This document shows positions 1 through 13,013 of a DNA stretch of 64,000 nt, one piece after another. The notes under the pieces were generated by a model. The model had not been told where the DNA came from and searched no databases. It saw only the letters and a program-made list of their open reading frames with translations. The position numbers and the translations under genes were made by a program. Where the stretch lies: positions 5,173,180 through 5,237,179 of the forward strand of contig NC_034411.1 of the NCBI RefSeq assembly GCF_002078875.1, written 5' to 3'. The DNA is from Numida meleagris (Eukaryota; Chordata; Aves; Galliformes; Numididae). Position 1 is the first letter of the stretch. Every line of letters begins with the position of its first letter.

Positions 1-220
1 TGGGATTTGACCACCCTTACAATTAAGTGTTGTTAGCAGGGAATCATCAAATTGCTATGCAAAGATTACGTTCTTTGTGTTCTTCCATGGAAAGTGTTAA
101 TTTGAGCACAAAATGTATGAAAATAAGAGTTCAGAAATAACTCTTCAGAGCTGTACAATGTCTCCCCTGTGGTCATTCTAAGCTACTTCCCACTGGAGTG
201 TGTCAAAAGCCTACTGACAA

Positions 221-240
221 TTTTGGCGGGAACGTGGGCG
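221..240 (+). promoter_or_regulatory. E2F-like and EGR-like site pair (candidate)
   Basis: TTTTGGCGGGAA at 221-232 matches the classical E2F site. ACGTGGGCG at 232-240 differs by one base from the EGR1 site GCGTGGGCG. About 50 bp downstream, ATGAATCAG runs into GTACGT (donor at 299), so an alternative first exon is conceivable but unproven. Single motif matches are weak evidence. Confidence 0.25.
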
Positions 241-310
241 ATACCACAGTGCTTGGGCCTTTGGAGGTAACTGTTGTCTTTTTGGGAACATGAATCAGGT
301 ACGTACTTCA

Positions 311-324
311 TTTTTTTTTTTTTT
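311..324 (+). repeat. T homopolymer
   Basis: A run of 14 T residues in intronic DNA, directly after the GTACGT donor-like sequence. No retroposon body is visible beside it. Confidence 0.8.
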
Positions 325-3300
325 AATCACTGCTGAGGCTGATTGATTTAATTGGTCAAAACTGTGTTTGAAGAGCAAAGAAATCATAAAAGCATCTGTC
401 AAAAAAAAATTCCTCTTGGATGAACAACTGATGCCATGCTTTTCAAGCCTGTGTCAGTGTGTTACTATTAGTGTTTGGGGCAGAATGACCAACAGTGAGC
501 TATTTTGTCATGGACTGAGTTAAATGATTTCTGTTGTAATGCTTATGAAGGCCACAAGCTACCAAGATTTTTTTCTGTTTATTAGAATGAATCCTTGAGG
601 TCACTCTCAGCATATCAAAGCAAAGATCTTAATTAGGATAAGTTTCAGGACTTAAAGAAATTGATTGTGATAGCTCGGGGAATTGGAAAGGATCTGAAGA
701 GCGTGCTGTTCTTTGTCTTGCCGCTGCTGAAATTTTTGATTGAATTAGAAGAGTTTTAATGGCTTTTTGTGTGCTAGAGACAATTTCAGTACGCATTGTT
801 AAATTTTGAAAGGCTTAGTTTGTTGAAATCAGACAAAGAAGTGCACATTATTACAGTAACTTCTGCATTTGTCATTCGCACCAATCCAAGGCTTTCCAGT
901 CACTGTGAATCCATGCGTTCATTTATACATGGATTTATGTATGGATAAATGCCTGTGATGTACAGACCGAAGGCCATTCGGTATAGAATTAGAGAAATTT
1001 TTGTGCAATATATGGAAGCAACCTAGTTTAGGGTTTCTGTTTTACCTGTACAGTTGTTGTATAATGACTTTGGCAGCTTGCTTCACTTTCCTTAGCCTGA
1101 TTTTGATCCTCAAAGAGGTGAAGGTTCTAAGCTATCAAAATGATACACAGTGCAGGCAAGTTTTCTGGGAACTTTGGAGTAGCGTGTTAGTCTTTCACTA
1201 CAAGAAACTGCACCTTCTTTTGATCTAATGCAAAAATTAACTCAGTAATGTCATTGTGGGCCCAAGCTCCTCATTGCCAGCATTGTTGGACCACCCCCTA
1301 GTTTGGCTCTTTTCGCTCGCCTGACTTGAGAGCAATTGACAAGTGAAATAACAGGTGTACATTAGATCGAGATTTCTATGTACAAGCAAAGCTCTACAAA
1401 GAGTTTTCCCACAGCCACTGGCACTGTCTGGGGCTGTGCAGAAAGTGCCCTTACACATCGGAGTGGGAGTCTATCTACTTCAGAGCTTGCTGTTTGACAG
1501 CTTCTTCAGAAGAGCCAGGAAAAAAGCCTGCAGCACACAGCTAAGGAAAACCCTGCCGATGCCTGCTGTTAATCCCTTATTAGCAGAGGCTAGCTCAAAT
1601 TCTTATGCAAGAAGACATAGTATCTTTCTAGAATGCTTATAATGCCAGGTATCTTATGTTCAAACTCAGCATTTGATATCTTTGTATGTTGTTGATCTGT
1701 TATTTTCGATCTCATGCTCTTGAAGTTAGTTCCGTAATTAATTCTGAATTGTGTAAAACAAACAAAAAACACACACTGAAACAAACACTCGGCAGTTATT
1801 AGATTTTCAGCGTTCTACTTTTCAATTTCATTTGCTGCTACTTTGATGTCTGCGTGAGGGGCTAGAAAATTCTGGTATGTTTCTCGTGCGATTTACTCCC
1901 ATATCTTGTGCTTTGCGTGCTTTCATTTTTATCTATGCCCTCTGTGATGTCCAGCAATACAGTGATCAGAAAGGGGTCAGACCAGATCTGAGCAGTGAAA
2001 ACAAGTCCTGTTCTGGCATGCAGCTTACGTAATACATGCAAGTCAGAAACAACAGCGGGAGTCACTTGCAGGCACATCTCTAAGGCAAGAAAACCATTGT
2101 TCTCCACTCCATTCAGTTAAAATAGAGCATTCTGCCTGCCTCCTGCACTGTATTTTGTTATGTGTGCTGTTTTTGACATGCAAAGCATACAAGCTTTTCC
2201 TGTACAGTACCCCTCAGCACAGACAGGCACATGACAGCAATGGCATCGCATGGACGTTTCCAAGTTGCAGAAGAGAAGTGCGCCCGATCTGTGGATGTTT
2301 CTTTTAAGTGGCATCTTGCTCATAAATAATGAATTTTAAGTGGTTACTATTGGCATGAGGAAATAAAGAGAAGGTTGATGAGTGTTGAGCATTTCTGTTG
2401 CTGTTAGGAAACTGCACTCAGTTGCTGTGAATTTATAACATGAAGCACCTACATTGTTTCACTTCTCTGTATTTTCTTATAGCAAGTTTGATTTATGATG
2501 AATATTGAACCCCACTGGAGTGCCGCTGTACGTTAGGATAAACATAAATTTCTTCTTTTTGAACTAGGCATTCCTGCTTACCCGGACTTGCTGCTATTAA
2601 ATTCTGCAATATCCTTTGCAAGTATTTTCCAGGAGTCAAGCCCCTGCGGTAGCAGGATCCTTTTTGTTCTTACTTAAGGTGTTAAAACCATGAAAGAGGT
2701 TATTCTTGGAGCTCTGTTGTACTGTGTGTGTATCTGCCAATGGCTGCATAACGTTTCTCCGGGCACAAAATGAAAATGGAGGGGAAATTGCTGTCTACTG
2801 AACAATTTATTGTCTTTTTTTGGTTTTCATTTTATATTTTTAATTTTATTTGTTTTTACAACTATTTGTTCTGCCTACGCTGTGTGTAAGAGACCATGCA
2901 GTAAGATAAAAGCATAGCCTGGAAAACTGTAAAGCTTTAAAACTAGTTGGAGAGGGAAAGTCTTTCGCATCTGGAGTAGAAGAAAAGGACAGACTTCCCA
3001 GATAGATTTCCAGTTTCCCAACTGGCACTAACAGCATGCTGCTGCCAAACCAGCTTGGTTCTTTATTATTTATGGTTTACAAGTTACTTTAAAAGACCTT
3101 CATAACGATAGTCCCATTTAATTTCTCTCTTTCTATAACGACTTTTCCTCTGCCGCTTCATTTTCAGCTCCAGCATTTGAATTGCGCAGCACACAGAGAG
3201 CTGCTGTTAGTTGCTGCTTTATGGTGGAATATATTTATGCTCAGTAGCAAAAGTACATTGTGTGTGGATCTTAGGTGATATATTTCATCTCACACATGGG

Positions 3301-6300
3301 TTTTGCATATGTTGTTTTTAAGAATGACTGGAGAGCGAGTGAGCTGAATGCAGCATTAGGAGGATGTGGTGGCCTGGCCAAATCTATCACTGACTTTTAC
3401 TAAGTGACAGAGGCAGCACCAAGGCAATCAGTGCAACTGTCTGCTGTGCCTGCCAAGTACCTACGAGTTATGTTATGTGCCAAAAATACTTTCCACAGCT
3501 TGCCATGTATTTACTGCTATGACTTGAGTCAAATGCAGGTGCTGGAAGGAAATACCTAGGAGTAAGGAAACTGGGCTGGTAGCTTGACATGAAGCTGTAG
3601 CTTAGGAAAGAATCAAATCATACTGGTAGCCATTCTGTTGTTAAGGACGGTTTTGAACCTTTGAAAATACTAGAGTGAATATTAATGGCTTTCTGTCTTG
3701 ACCTTCTGCTCAAGTCTGAACTCCAAGCTCTTCCCTTGCTGATCATTTGGCCTCTTGTTTAGTATTTTAAGGAGTTTTATATTATTCTCCTTTCTTATAT
3801 CACGTTTCCATACTCTTCGCAGTTTCTTCTGTTTAGTTCAAAAGAATACAAGGAAGTACCCTTACAGTCCTGTTATTGTCATTCTTCCCTAATAGAATGA
3901 CTGAGGAAGCACTTCTCCTTTCTATTCCTGGGTACCTTCCCCAGAGATTTATTACAGCCTGGTTGTAGTTCTGGCTGTAGTACAAAAACAGCTTTCGTCT
4001 GTGTTTTATGGTCTCCCTCACCTTTCTGGTTATGACAGTCCCCTGCTTCATCACTCTTCTACTTGCCCTTTGAAAATATGGACTGCTTCCTTCTCTAATG
4101 TCACTACCTCAGCAGTTTTTGGTCGTTTTGCTTGTTTGCTTCTGCCATCCTGGCTCTAGCTGAGAAACCAAAGTGCTGGTGACCGTCCTACTAAATAACC
4201 CTTGGCAGTTGGAAACTCATCCAATATGAGTGTTCCTGGACCTGGTAACTCTTTCCCCAGTTCATTGCCAAAGGGTCTAGTGGCAGAGATCTGCTTTCTG
4301 TCCTTGCACCTGCTGCCAGCAGATCCCCAGGAAGCCACGCAACATGTGCAGTGGTGGCACCCCTTCATCTTTAATAAGAGAAGCTGGCAACTCCCATGGG
4401 ATACGAGAGCTTTGCCTTTGCGTCTGTTCCTGCTTTTTGACATCCTTTCATGTAGGATTTCCAAGTGGAAAAAAAAAATGAAGTCGATTTGGTTTTGGTA
4501 AGAATGAAAGACTTGGTAGGCAACTGGAAATTCAGTTGCTGAGCGGATGATGACACGGTGTGCCGCTTGCTTTCAGTGACAGGCAAGTCCCTTGCAGGCT
4601 ATAGAAGGCATTGTGCTGCTTGGCTGCCCTGCATCCCAGCTCATACCCATTGCCACACCATGGGGCTTGCAGATGTCACACTGTTCCAGGGGCCCCCTGG
4701 CCACCATCTAAGCCTGCTGTTAGCACAGAACAGGCCTGGCCCAAGTAGAGAATATAATTTAAGAAACAAGAGTTATACAGACAGATGATTAATATCACAC
4801 CTTTGGCACTACATCAAGATTAAATGAGACAGTTATCTGTACTGAGCTGGGAGGAGAGTATTGACCTGCACCACGCTCCCTTTGTGCTGATCATTTGTTC
4901 CTTGGGATGCCATTGGAGCGCAGAAGAGAGACATTGATGGGGATACTGAGGGAAAGGGGAGACGTCAGGTGAGGACAAGAGATCAAGAACTTGTTAGTAG
5001 AACCTACTACGCTGCAGAATGAGAACTGAACTCCTGGTTATATTTTGTGCATCACACACTGCGCACCAAGGAGATTGGGATAATGTAAATTGTAACAACA
5101 AAGACTCTTATAAGAATCTTGTACCTAAATATGGAAAACTGCATGTTGTCTATATCTTCGCTATAGAGGGCCTTAAGTAACGCTTCTAGATGCTGTGAAT
5201 GAGCGGTTACAATTCCATGCTGTACTCCATTTTCCCAGTGAAGGGCTGTGTGGAGCCAGACATGTGAAGTGCGCAGCTGAGTAACTTAATGAAATCCAGA
5301 TGACAGGGTTATTTGGGCACATGGCTGGGCTTTGATCCAGGTATGGAGGAGTTCTTCTTTTACTGCTTTTGGGATAAAGTCCCTATAATCGGATGCTGCT
5401 GTTGTATGCCTTGCAGAAGTCTGTTAGATCTTACTGGAACCTGCGGGATTCAGTTATTGGCTTGTATTTCATTTGAATGCTATTTTTACTTGCATGAATC
5501 TTCTAACTTTTTATTTTATTTATTGTTTAAATTTGTGGGATTTCATAACATTGAAAGAGTACTGATTAATAGCTGGGTCTAGGCATCGCAGTCACATCTG
5601 TGTCATAACATCAGGTGCATTACATAACCAGGAATTGGTTTTGCTCCATTCCCAGGCATCTGCAGAGTGCACTCGATGCCATACCGCTGCTTTTTTTAAA
5701 CAAAGCTTTGTGATTGAAACCAAGAAAAATGCACTTCCTTAATACACCTAGGGAATTGTGGAGGAAAATTACATATGAATCTACTGAGTCGTAGTGATGT
5801 ATCACAGACTCTGTTTGCTTTTGAGCTCATTACTTATTCCAATAATACACAAGTAATGAGTAAAATATAAATGCCACAAATTCAGTATAAGGATAAGAAG
5901 GACCTTGTCAAAACTACTGAAAGGGAATGACATGATATGTGGAAATGAAGGAGTTAAGCCTCCAAAATAACAGCTGGACTGTTCTTATCTTTAATGTCTT
6001 CAGTTCCGATGCAATGAAAATGAAATCTTCGAACAAGGAAACAAATATTTCAATTAACTGTGCTCAGTTTTTTTTACAAATTTGAATGATATACCTGAAA
6101 ATTACCGATATTCTCCTCCAGATATCATACAAGGATAAGAAATACAGCTTCTGCAGCCGACAGACAGTGATAAGTACAAGATAAGTTACCAAGGAAATAT
6201 TCGCCAGCAGTGCTCGGGATCCCTTCTCCTGCTGAGCTGTGGGTGCGCGAAGCATTTTAGCAGCCAGTTCCTCCATCTGTACTACAGCAGGCTGGCAGCC

Positions 6301-7065
6301 AGGGGCAGAGCTTGATCAACAGCCTCAAGGGGATGTGGCTTACCAGCCAATCCGTAATCTGTTTGGCCGTTTTGTTTTGTAGATTGATTGCTTTAAATTT
6401 TTTTTTTTCTGGAAATTGCCAAAGTAGCAGCCCACCTGCCAGCAGCCCAGGCTTTGCCAAACAATTTGTGCTGCCATCCAAATTATCTGGAAGGTCCGAT
6501 TCAAAAACAGAGCCGCAGGCAGGAAGAGAGGAGCACTGAAGACTTTTTGAAACTACTTCACTGACAGAAAAAGATTTTTCAAAGGAATACAATTCTGTTT
6601 GATTTCTGCCTCTAGAAACACACAGTGGTTTCCTGCACAGCGTATGGCCTGCAGCGGGGGGTGCAAAGCAGCAATTTAAGCAATCTGAGCCGAAGGAGGC
6701 CATGATAGAAGTCCTCCAAGGAAATATCTGCGTACTGTAGGCATGGGAAGAGAGGGCTGGATGGTTTGGTGAGCGGCTCTCCTTCCTGTGGAGTGTGTCC
6801 CCAGTTGTATGGGCAGCAGGTTTCCACAGCATGCTGAGCTTGGGTTTACTGAACTCTCATGCAGCTTAGAGTTGTCTTAATTAATGAGGAAGCAGATTAA
6901 ACACTAGATGAATTGAGTCGAAGAGCAACTGAGCGCTTTACTGTGGATCAACTAGATAGATGAGCTAGGAAATGGGGTAGTGAGGGTGTGGATGTAGACG
7001 AATAAGAAAGAAATAACAAGGAAAATGGCAGCTGTGGCATCATCCAGGCAGCACATGCCCCACAG

Positions 7066-7090
7066 AGTCTGGATTCTTCTAATCCAGACT
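7066..7090. repeat. Perfect inverted repeat, 10-bp stem and 5-nt loop
   Basis: AGTCTGGATT at 7066-7075 is followed by CTTCT and then AATCCAGACT at 7081-7090, a perfect reverse complement. The stem could extend through CCC/GGG (7058-7060 with 7091-7093) across a bulge. It lies about 240 bp upstream of the first CR1 fragment. No terminator or miRNA context is evident. Confidence 0.85.
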
Positions 7091-7327
7091 GGGATGTTAA
7101 GAGCTGGAAAGGTTTGGCTTTATATACATTTGTAAGATATCCCAGGAAATTTAAGGCTTTGGTGGCAAAGGGAGTTCAGTCCTACATTATTATTGTGTCA
7201 GAAATTTTGTTATGGTGGTGACAGGAGTCCAAAAAGACAAAGAGAAGGTGTCTTCTATGAAATTCTGGATAGCCAATGCCTTGCAATAAGCAGTATTGTT
7301 TATGCCTTGTATTTTGCTAATTGCCCT

Positions 7328-8228
7328 GTTCCATTGGGGCCAGCACTGTTAAATATCTTCATTGATTATCTAGATGATGGGATTGAGCACACCCTTAGTA
7401 AGTTTGCAGGTGGCACCAAGCTGGGAGGAAGTGTTGATCTGCCGGAGGGTAGAAAGGCCCTACAGAGTGATCCAGACATGCTGGATTGATGGACTGAGTC
7501 TAATTTTATGAGCTTCAAGAGACTGTGCCAGGTCATGCGCTTCAGTCACAACCCCATGCATCTGATTGGGGCAGAGTGTCTGTAAAGTTTCCTAGAGGAA
7601 AAGGCTGTGGGGCTGTTGGCTGACAGCTGATTGAATGTGAGCCAGCAGTGTGGCCAAGAACACCAACGGCACCTGGCTTATGTCAGCAGGAGTGCAGAAG
7701 TGACTGTCCCTCCGCACCGGCACTGGTTAGGCCACACCTCGAGTGCTGTGTTCCGTGTTGGGCCCTCACTGCAAGAAAGGCACTGAGGCCCTGGAGCGTG
7801 TCCAGAGAAGGGCAGCGGAGCTGTGAGGGCTCTGGAGCACAAGTGTGATGGGGAGCGGCTGAGAGAGCTGGGGGTGCTCGGTGTGGAGAAGAGGAGGCTC
7901 AGGGGAGGCTTTATCACTATCTGTGACCTGAAAGGAAGTTATGACGAGGTCGTGGTCAGCTTTTCCCAGGTAACAGTGAAAGGGCGAGAGGTAACGGCCT
8001 TAAGTTATGCTGGGGGGGTTCAGGTTCAGTGTTAGAATTAATTTCTTCTCAGAGCGACAAGACACTGGCACAGGCAGCCCAGGGAGGGGATTGAGTCACT
8101 GTCTCTGGGGGTGTTCGAGAAATGTGGAGATGTGGCACTGAGTGACATGGTCTAGGATGGTCACAGGCATGGGTTGTCAATTGGACTAGATGATCTTATT
8201 GGTCTTTCCAACTTCTGTGGTTCTGTGA
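7328..8228 (+). mobile_element. CR1 LINE, 5'-truncated 3' fragment with decayed RT motif
   Basis: CR1 is the main avian non-LTR retrotransposon; its ORF2 encodes an endonuclease and a reverse transcriptase. Near the fragment's start the + strand translates as [19 protein letters not shown] followed by TKLGG, which is the CR1 RT region. The catalytic Phe-Ala-Asp-Asp has become Phe-Ala-Gly-Gly, and stops and frameshifts follow. Downstream are the characteristic 'vehicle accounting' segments of the CR1 3' part, ending in TTGGACTAGATGATC and GGTTCTGTGA. The 5' boundary is approximate and everything upstream of the RT domain is absent. This is a dead, old copy in the sense orientation of MACROD2. 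Confidence 0.92.
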
Positions 8229-11200
8229 TCAGAGGGGTAGTACAAGGGTCATTTCCTGCCTATCAGGGAAAAACAAAGATAGCAACCACAAAAGGTGAAA
8301 TGAATTTGAATGAAGATCTCTTGGTGCTCAAGCTTTCAGGTGAAGTGTTTCTCTTCAAAACACTCTTGTACCCATGTGATTGATACTAGTAGTCTGTAGG
8401 CTCCTGTGTTTCTCAGATATCTTCAATTCCTGTTTACTTCAAACAGAGCCCAAGGCACTCTGCAGCTAGCAAGACCTAAACTTTAGTAAATAAAGTTTTC
8501 TAAGTAAATATCTAAGACTTCTGATATAGCAAACTCTCCTTGGCACGTGAACCAAGTTATGTATGCCAGCTCATGCTAGCTTGGCACTATACAGTCTTGT
8601 GCAGTCATGCTTAGAAGGACATTGTATTGGGACTGAAAAGTATTTAAGTATGTGCTTAATTTGATTGAGATTTAGCAAATAATGTAAGAACCTTAATGCT
8701 TTGTTCAGCAGTGGGCCGTAGTGCAAGGATTCAAGTCATTTTCACAATCAGAACTCATGTTGCTTCTTATGAAAAGAAGAAAAATACTAGTAGTAACATG
8801 CATTGATTCTGTTGCTGCAGTAAATATAGCCATTTCTGAAGACTTATTACAGGAATACTGCAGTTCATAAAAGGCGTCTTATATTTTAAATGTAGAGAAC
8901 AAGAAGATATATTCTAAAGGGACATTTACTTCTGCAAAAACAGCAGGTTTGAGGTTACTGTGATTAGTGTACTTTTCCTCATTATGTTTCTAATATAGTT
9001 ATTTGTTATACCAAAGGAGAATTTTTCTGAAAGAAGTGTTATCTTAGGCTGGTTTTGGTGAACAAAGCCGTTTTTAGTGATTTCTTTTGTTCACATGAAT
9101 TTATGGGTTGCACTTCACCAACATTTCCAATTCCATTCTGTATCATGTAGCTTTCAGTGCCTTTCATTTGTATGCCAGCATTGCCTAAATAGTATCTCAC
9201 GTGCCTTACTATTCATTATAGGATTGTTTTTAAGATTTGGTATTTTCATTACTTTTTTGTGTACTCTTTTTTTCTCTATTTGGCAAAATCATGTGTTCAT
9301 GATTATTACTTGCATAAGTCAGCGAATAATTTCTTTGCTTGGATGTTAATCTTTCTCAATTCTTCACCTGCTAAGTGTGAAGTTAATAGTATTGCTAACA
9401 GGTTTCTGTGAGGCTGCATGCTGAAAAACATTTCACATTAACAGGGTAATTGAAACTGTAGCTAATGTATTGGTCAGAGTTGGTAAGTTTTCTAAAGGCT
9501 TCTTGCAGTGATTCTGCAAGAGGTCCCGTGGCCATTATTTTAACAAATAAACAATGCATGTAGTGAACTACTCTGAGTGTTAATTCAATGCTTTGCATGC
9601 CACTTGCGGGTCGTGATTCCATCACTCTGCTTCTCTGGGGCATTGGAAGAGGACTCTTGGTGGAGTAAACTCTTGGAGTAAAAGTCACTGTAATTATGTT
9701 TTGTCTTGTTACGAATAATTTTTACATTTGTCTGCACAGATCATGCTTGGATCCCATGAATGTACTTTTTGGGTATATTTTTGCTGCTAGGGGTATATTT
9801 TAAAAAGTCTGTTAACTGTGAAAGTTCTCAAGACAGTAGGTTGCATTGTGAACCCTTAGATTTAAACTAATATTTTACTTCCACCTGTTTTTAAACGTAT
9901 AGGTTATGATTGCTGCTGCCTTACTAAGTGTGAAATGAGCTTTCTTTGTAACATCTATTTTACCTTTCTCTCTTGTGCATGCTGCCTCTGTAAGGCAGTT
10001 ATCTAAAATTTTGCAAGACTCTGAGATTATCCCCTTTAGAAGACTAGGAAAAAAAAATTAGAAAAAGACGTCCAGTCTGTCCCTCTTAAAGTTAGTGGCA
10101 AAACCTTCATCACTGTAATAGTGCAAAGTAATTCTAACCTCCTCTGATTCTTTTAGAAGGTGGATCAAATTGGTTGATACAGAGATTACAAATTGTTCTG
10201 ATAGATTTTACAGACTAAACCCTCACTCATTACACAAGCCTGAAGCACTGATGGCAGGAAGTGTGGGAAAGAAAATTGGATGTTGCCCTCAATTTTTCTT
10301 TCAGAACAAACCTTAAACCAAGGAATCCTATGGCAAGAAATCGATACCAGTTCAGTTGCCCAACATGGGCCTTTATGCCAGACCTCTGCCATTTGAACAG
10401 CTAGAATATCTGGAAGCCACTGGTTGGTGGGGTAGGGAGAGGATGAGAGAGGAAGCCTCGAACAGGAGAAACAGCATGAAAGGAACTTGGGTGGTTCCCT
10501 GACAAATTTGGATTTTGCTTTGTTTTAAATTAAGTTTGGGATTTCTCTGAGCTCTGGTCAGTGAAAATTTTAAAGCAAATTGCGAGACCTTTCCAGAAAT
10601 ACCTTCTGGCAAGCTACAATTACTGAGTACATAATAGATACTGTTTGACAGACGACCGTAGATGTATTCTGACCATACTAGAACGCCTTATTATAGTGGT
10701 TATTTCTGGATTTGGAGTAATTTGCCTTTGGGACATGAAAAAATGAAAAAATCCCAACGTATGGCTATTGTAGTAACTGTGGTTTTCCCCATGAATATCC
10801 TTTTTTAAAAATTATGTTTTAAGATGCTGTTGGATACGATATGGATAACAGTGGATTGTGTAGTTTCTTGGTCGTATTTTATCAGAGGAATGTACAGAAT
10901 TGTTACAGCATTCATGGTACTAATCCAGTTCCTAAGCATGGGTGCGTGTTTTGCTTAACTTCACAAAACAAAGAATAATAATGTCATGCGTGTACAGATG
11001 TTTTTCAATCTCCTTAACTGTCAAAAAGAGCTAGTGCCTAACAGGGCCACAGCTCTCCCAGTACCTCTGGAAGCATACTGACTAAAGCTTTGTCGTAATT
11101 GTGACAAATTTAGTCCTGATCTTGTTAACCTTCTTCACAGTCAAGATTAATGGCTGGAAGACAAATAGTCATGTCATTAGATTGACCCTGAATAGGAGAT

Positions 11201-13013
11201 TTTGATCAAGACTTCATCTTGATAAGAGTAATGACAGATTTCCTGATCTAGACTGCAGCTTACGATCAGACCTCCAAGTAGTTGTATTTGGAGCTCCCTC
11301 TCCCCTTTTCTGAAGATGTGCATTCAAGAAGTCCCTTCTCAGTTTAGAAGATGTGAGCAACAGTTAATTATTTACTGATTTTCTTGCTGGTGAATGAGAT
11401 AGCAATTTTGGTGCTGCAAACACAATCTTTTCTCTTACAAAGAGGAATTTGTTTCTGTGCTATGCTATGTTTAGCAGAGTTCTTTTGACGTGTGACTTCC
11501 AAATTTCACTGAGACAACACCTCAAATCTGGGCTTGGAACAGGAAAAGTGGGATTTAGAGTTGTTTTTACATTTCTGGTGAAATACAGGCTTTCTGTTGA
11601 GTGCAGTAGCTTGTCCTGTCAAGGTCAAGAAAGCTTACTGCTTCCTGGTTGTTAGCATATCAACTTGCAGCAGAGCTGAAAGGTAATCTTACAGCTCAAT
11701 GGGGATTTTACAAGATATTTACCATTTTTTAAGGCACTTATCAGAAAGTATATATATATAAACGTGAAAGATGTTCAGGGACAAAAACTGGAAAAATTAG
11801 AACTTAAAAAATATTTCTGCTCCTTAACTAGATGCTTTTGAATTTTCTTTAATTAGTTGTCTTCATCAACTTCAATATCCATTTTCTGGAGGAAGAAATA
11901 CTTACAGCATAAATGGTAAACTAATATGAAATTTAAGCCCTCAAAGTCCAGAATTTCCTTCCATGATTTCTGTTGTTTTCAGCTTCTGTTTTGCGTCAAC
12001 CTTTCCTCAATATAACAGACATCTCTTTGAAGAGCTAATTTAATTCCTAGATGTAGGAAAAAAGCAACTAGGATTGTATGTGCTGGCAGATCTTGCATTA
12101 ATAAGGGTGTTTTCTGCTGCAGAACATTACTGGTGCAGTCACATACCAGGGAACTTGAATCCAGACGCACTTGACAAAAAAAAATAATAATAAAATAGCT
12201 TGGAGCCATTATCCAACAAGAGCTTTACAGGTTGTGCACCAGTTCTTATTTCTGCAGTTAATAAGTATGGTAACCAAATAACAGATTCAGAATCCGTTGT
12301 GGTTATTAATGAATATGCTGTCTCCTAAGATGAATTAGAATAGCAGTCTATAAGGATCCCGGCAGAATACTGGAAGTTAAAGTCAATACGAAGAGAACGG
12401 ATCCTTACGGTATGCCTGCACGTCTTTTTCCTGTAAACTTCCCAGCTTCAGAAAACTTTTAACTGTTTATACTACATTTACCTTATGCGTACTTGTATTA
12501 AGCAAAACATTGCTGATATTTAAAGAAAACATAATAGCTCACTGTATTCTTATTTGACAAGACTTTGTTGCAAAACTATACATTTTATCAATCTCCAGTG
12601 CTGTTGAACACAAATAAGGTGAAAAATATGCTAGACTAAAAGCATGGTTTACATATGTATATGAACATTTCAGAAGAAAACAGAACTTTATCCTTCATAG
12701 TATTAAAAATATATATAATTAAAAGGCAAATGTTTGATATTTATGCTGAGTTAATTTGAAAGCAGCTAGTTACAGGTGAAGTTTTGTTATCGCTAATGAT
12801 CTCTTTAATTACTTGATCTTTTCATTATCGTTATCCTTTTCTCCTTGTTATTTGTCATGTTAAATGTATTTCTGACTTTTGCTTGAAAACTATTCTCTTA
12901 GCAATTTGAGGAAAATCTCTTACTTTCTGCTTCTTCAGCCACTTGCTTGGAAGCGTATAGAGAATATGGACTTAGATTCTCCATTACACAGATTACGTTG
13001 GATCTCCCTCCTA
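8229..13013. other. Intronic DNA, no gene recognised
   Basis: An AT-rich intron with no exon or repeat that I can name. It contains a (TA)6 tract at 11749-11760 and T-rich open frames around 9077-9349 whose hydrophobic translation simply reflects the base composition. Confidence 0.6.
11749..11760. repeat. (TA)6 microsatellite
   Basis: Six TA units in AT-rich intron. Short and of no evident function. Confidence 0.8.

Larger units (their letters stand above)
1..7327. other. Intronic DNA, no gene recognised
   Basis: No exon or known repeat was identified. The block contains a T run at 311-324, an E2F-like/EGR-like site pair at 221-240, an imperfect inverted repeat at 920-951, a perfect hairpin at 7066-7090, and a 191-codon open frame on the - strand (6257-6832) with no recognisable domain. 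The frame sits in a locally stop-poor segment and is not called as a gene. Confidence 0.6.

Noticed and set aside
6257..6832. 191-codon open frame on the - strand, the longest in the window
   Set aside because: No recognisable domain, no splice or promoter context, and low-complexity stretches. The length is compatible with chance in 64 kb read in six frames.
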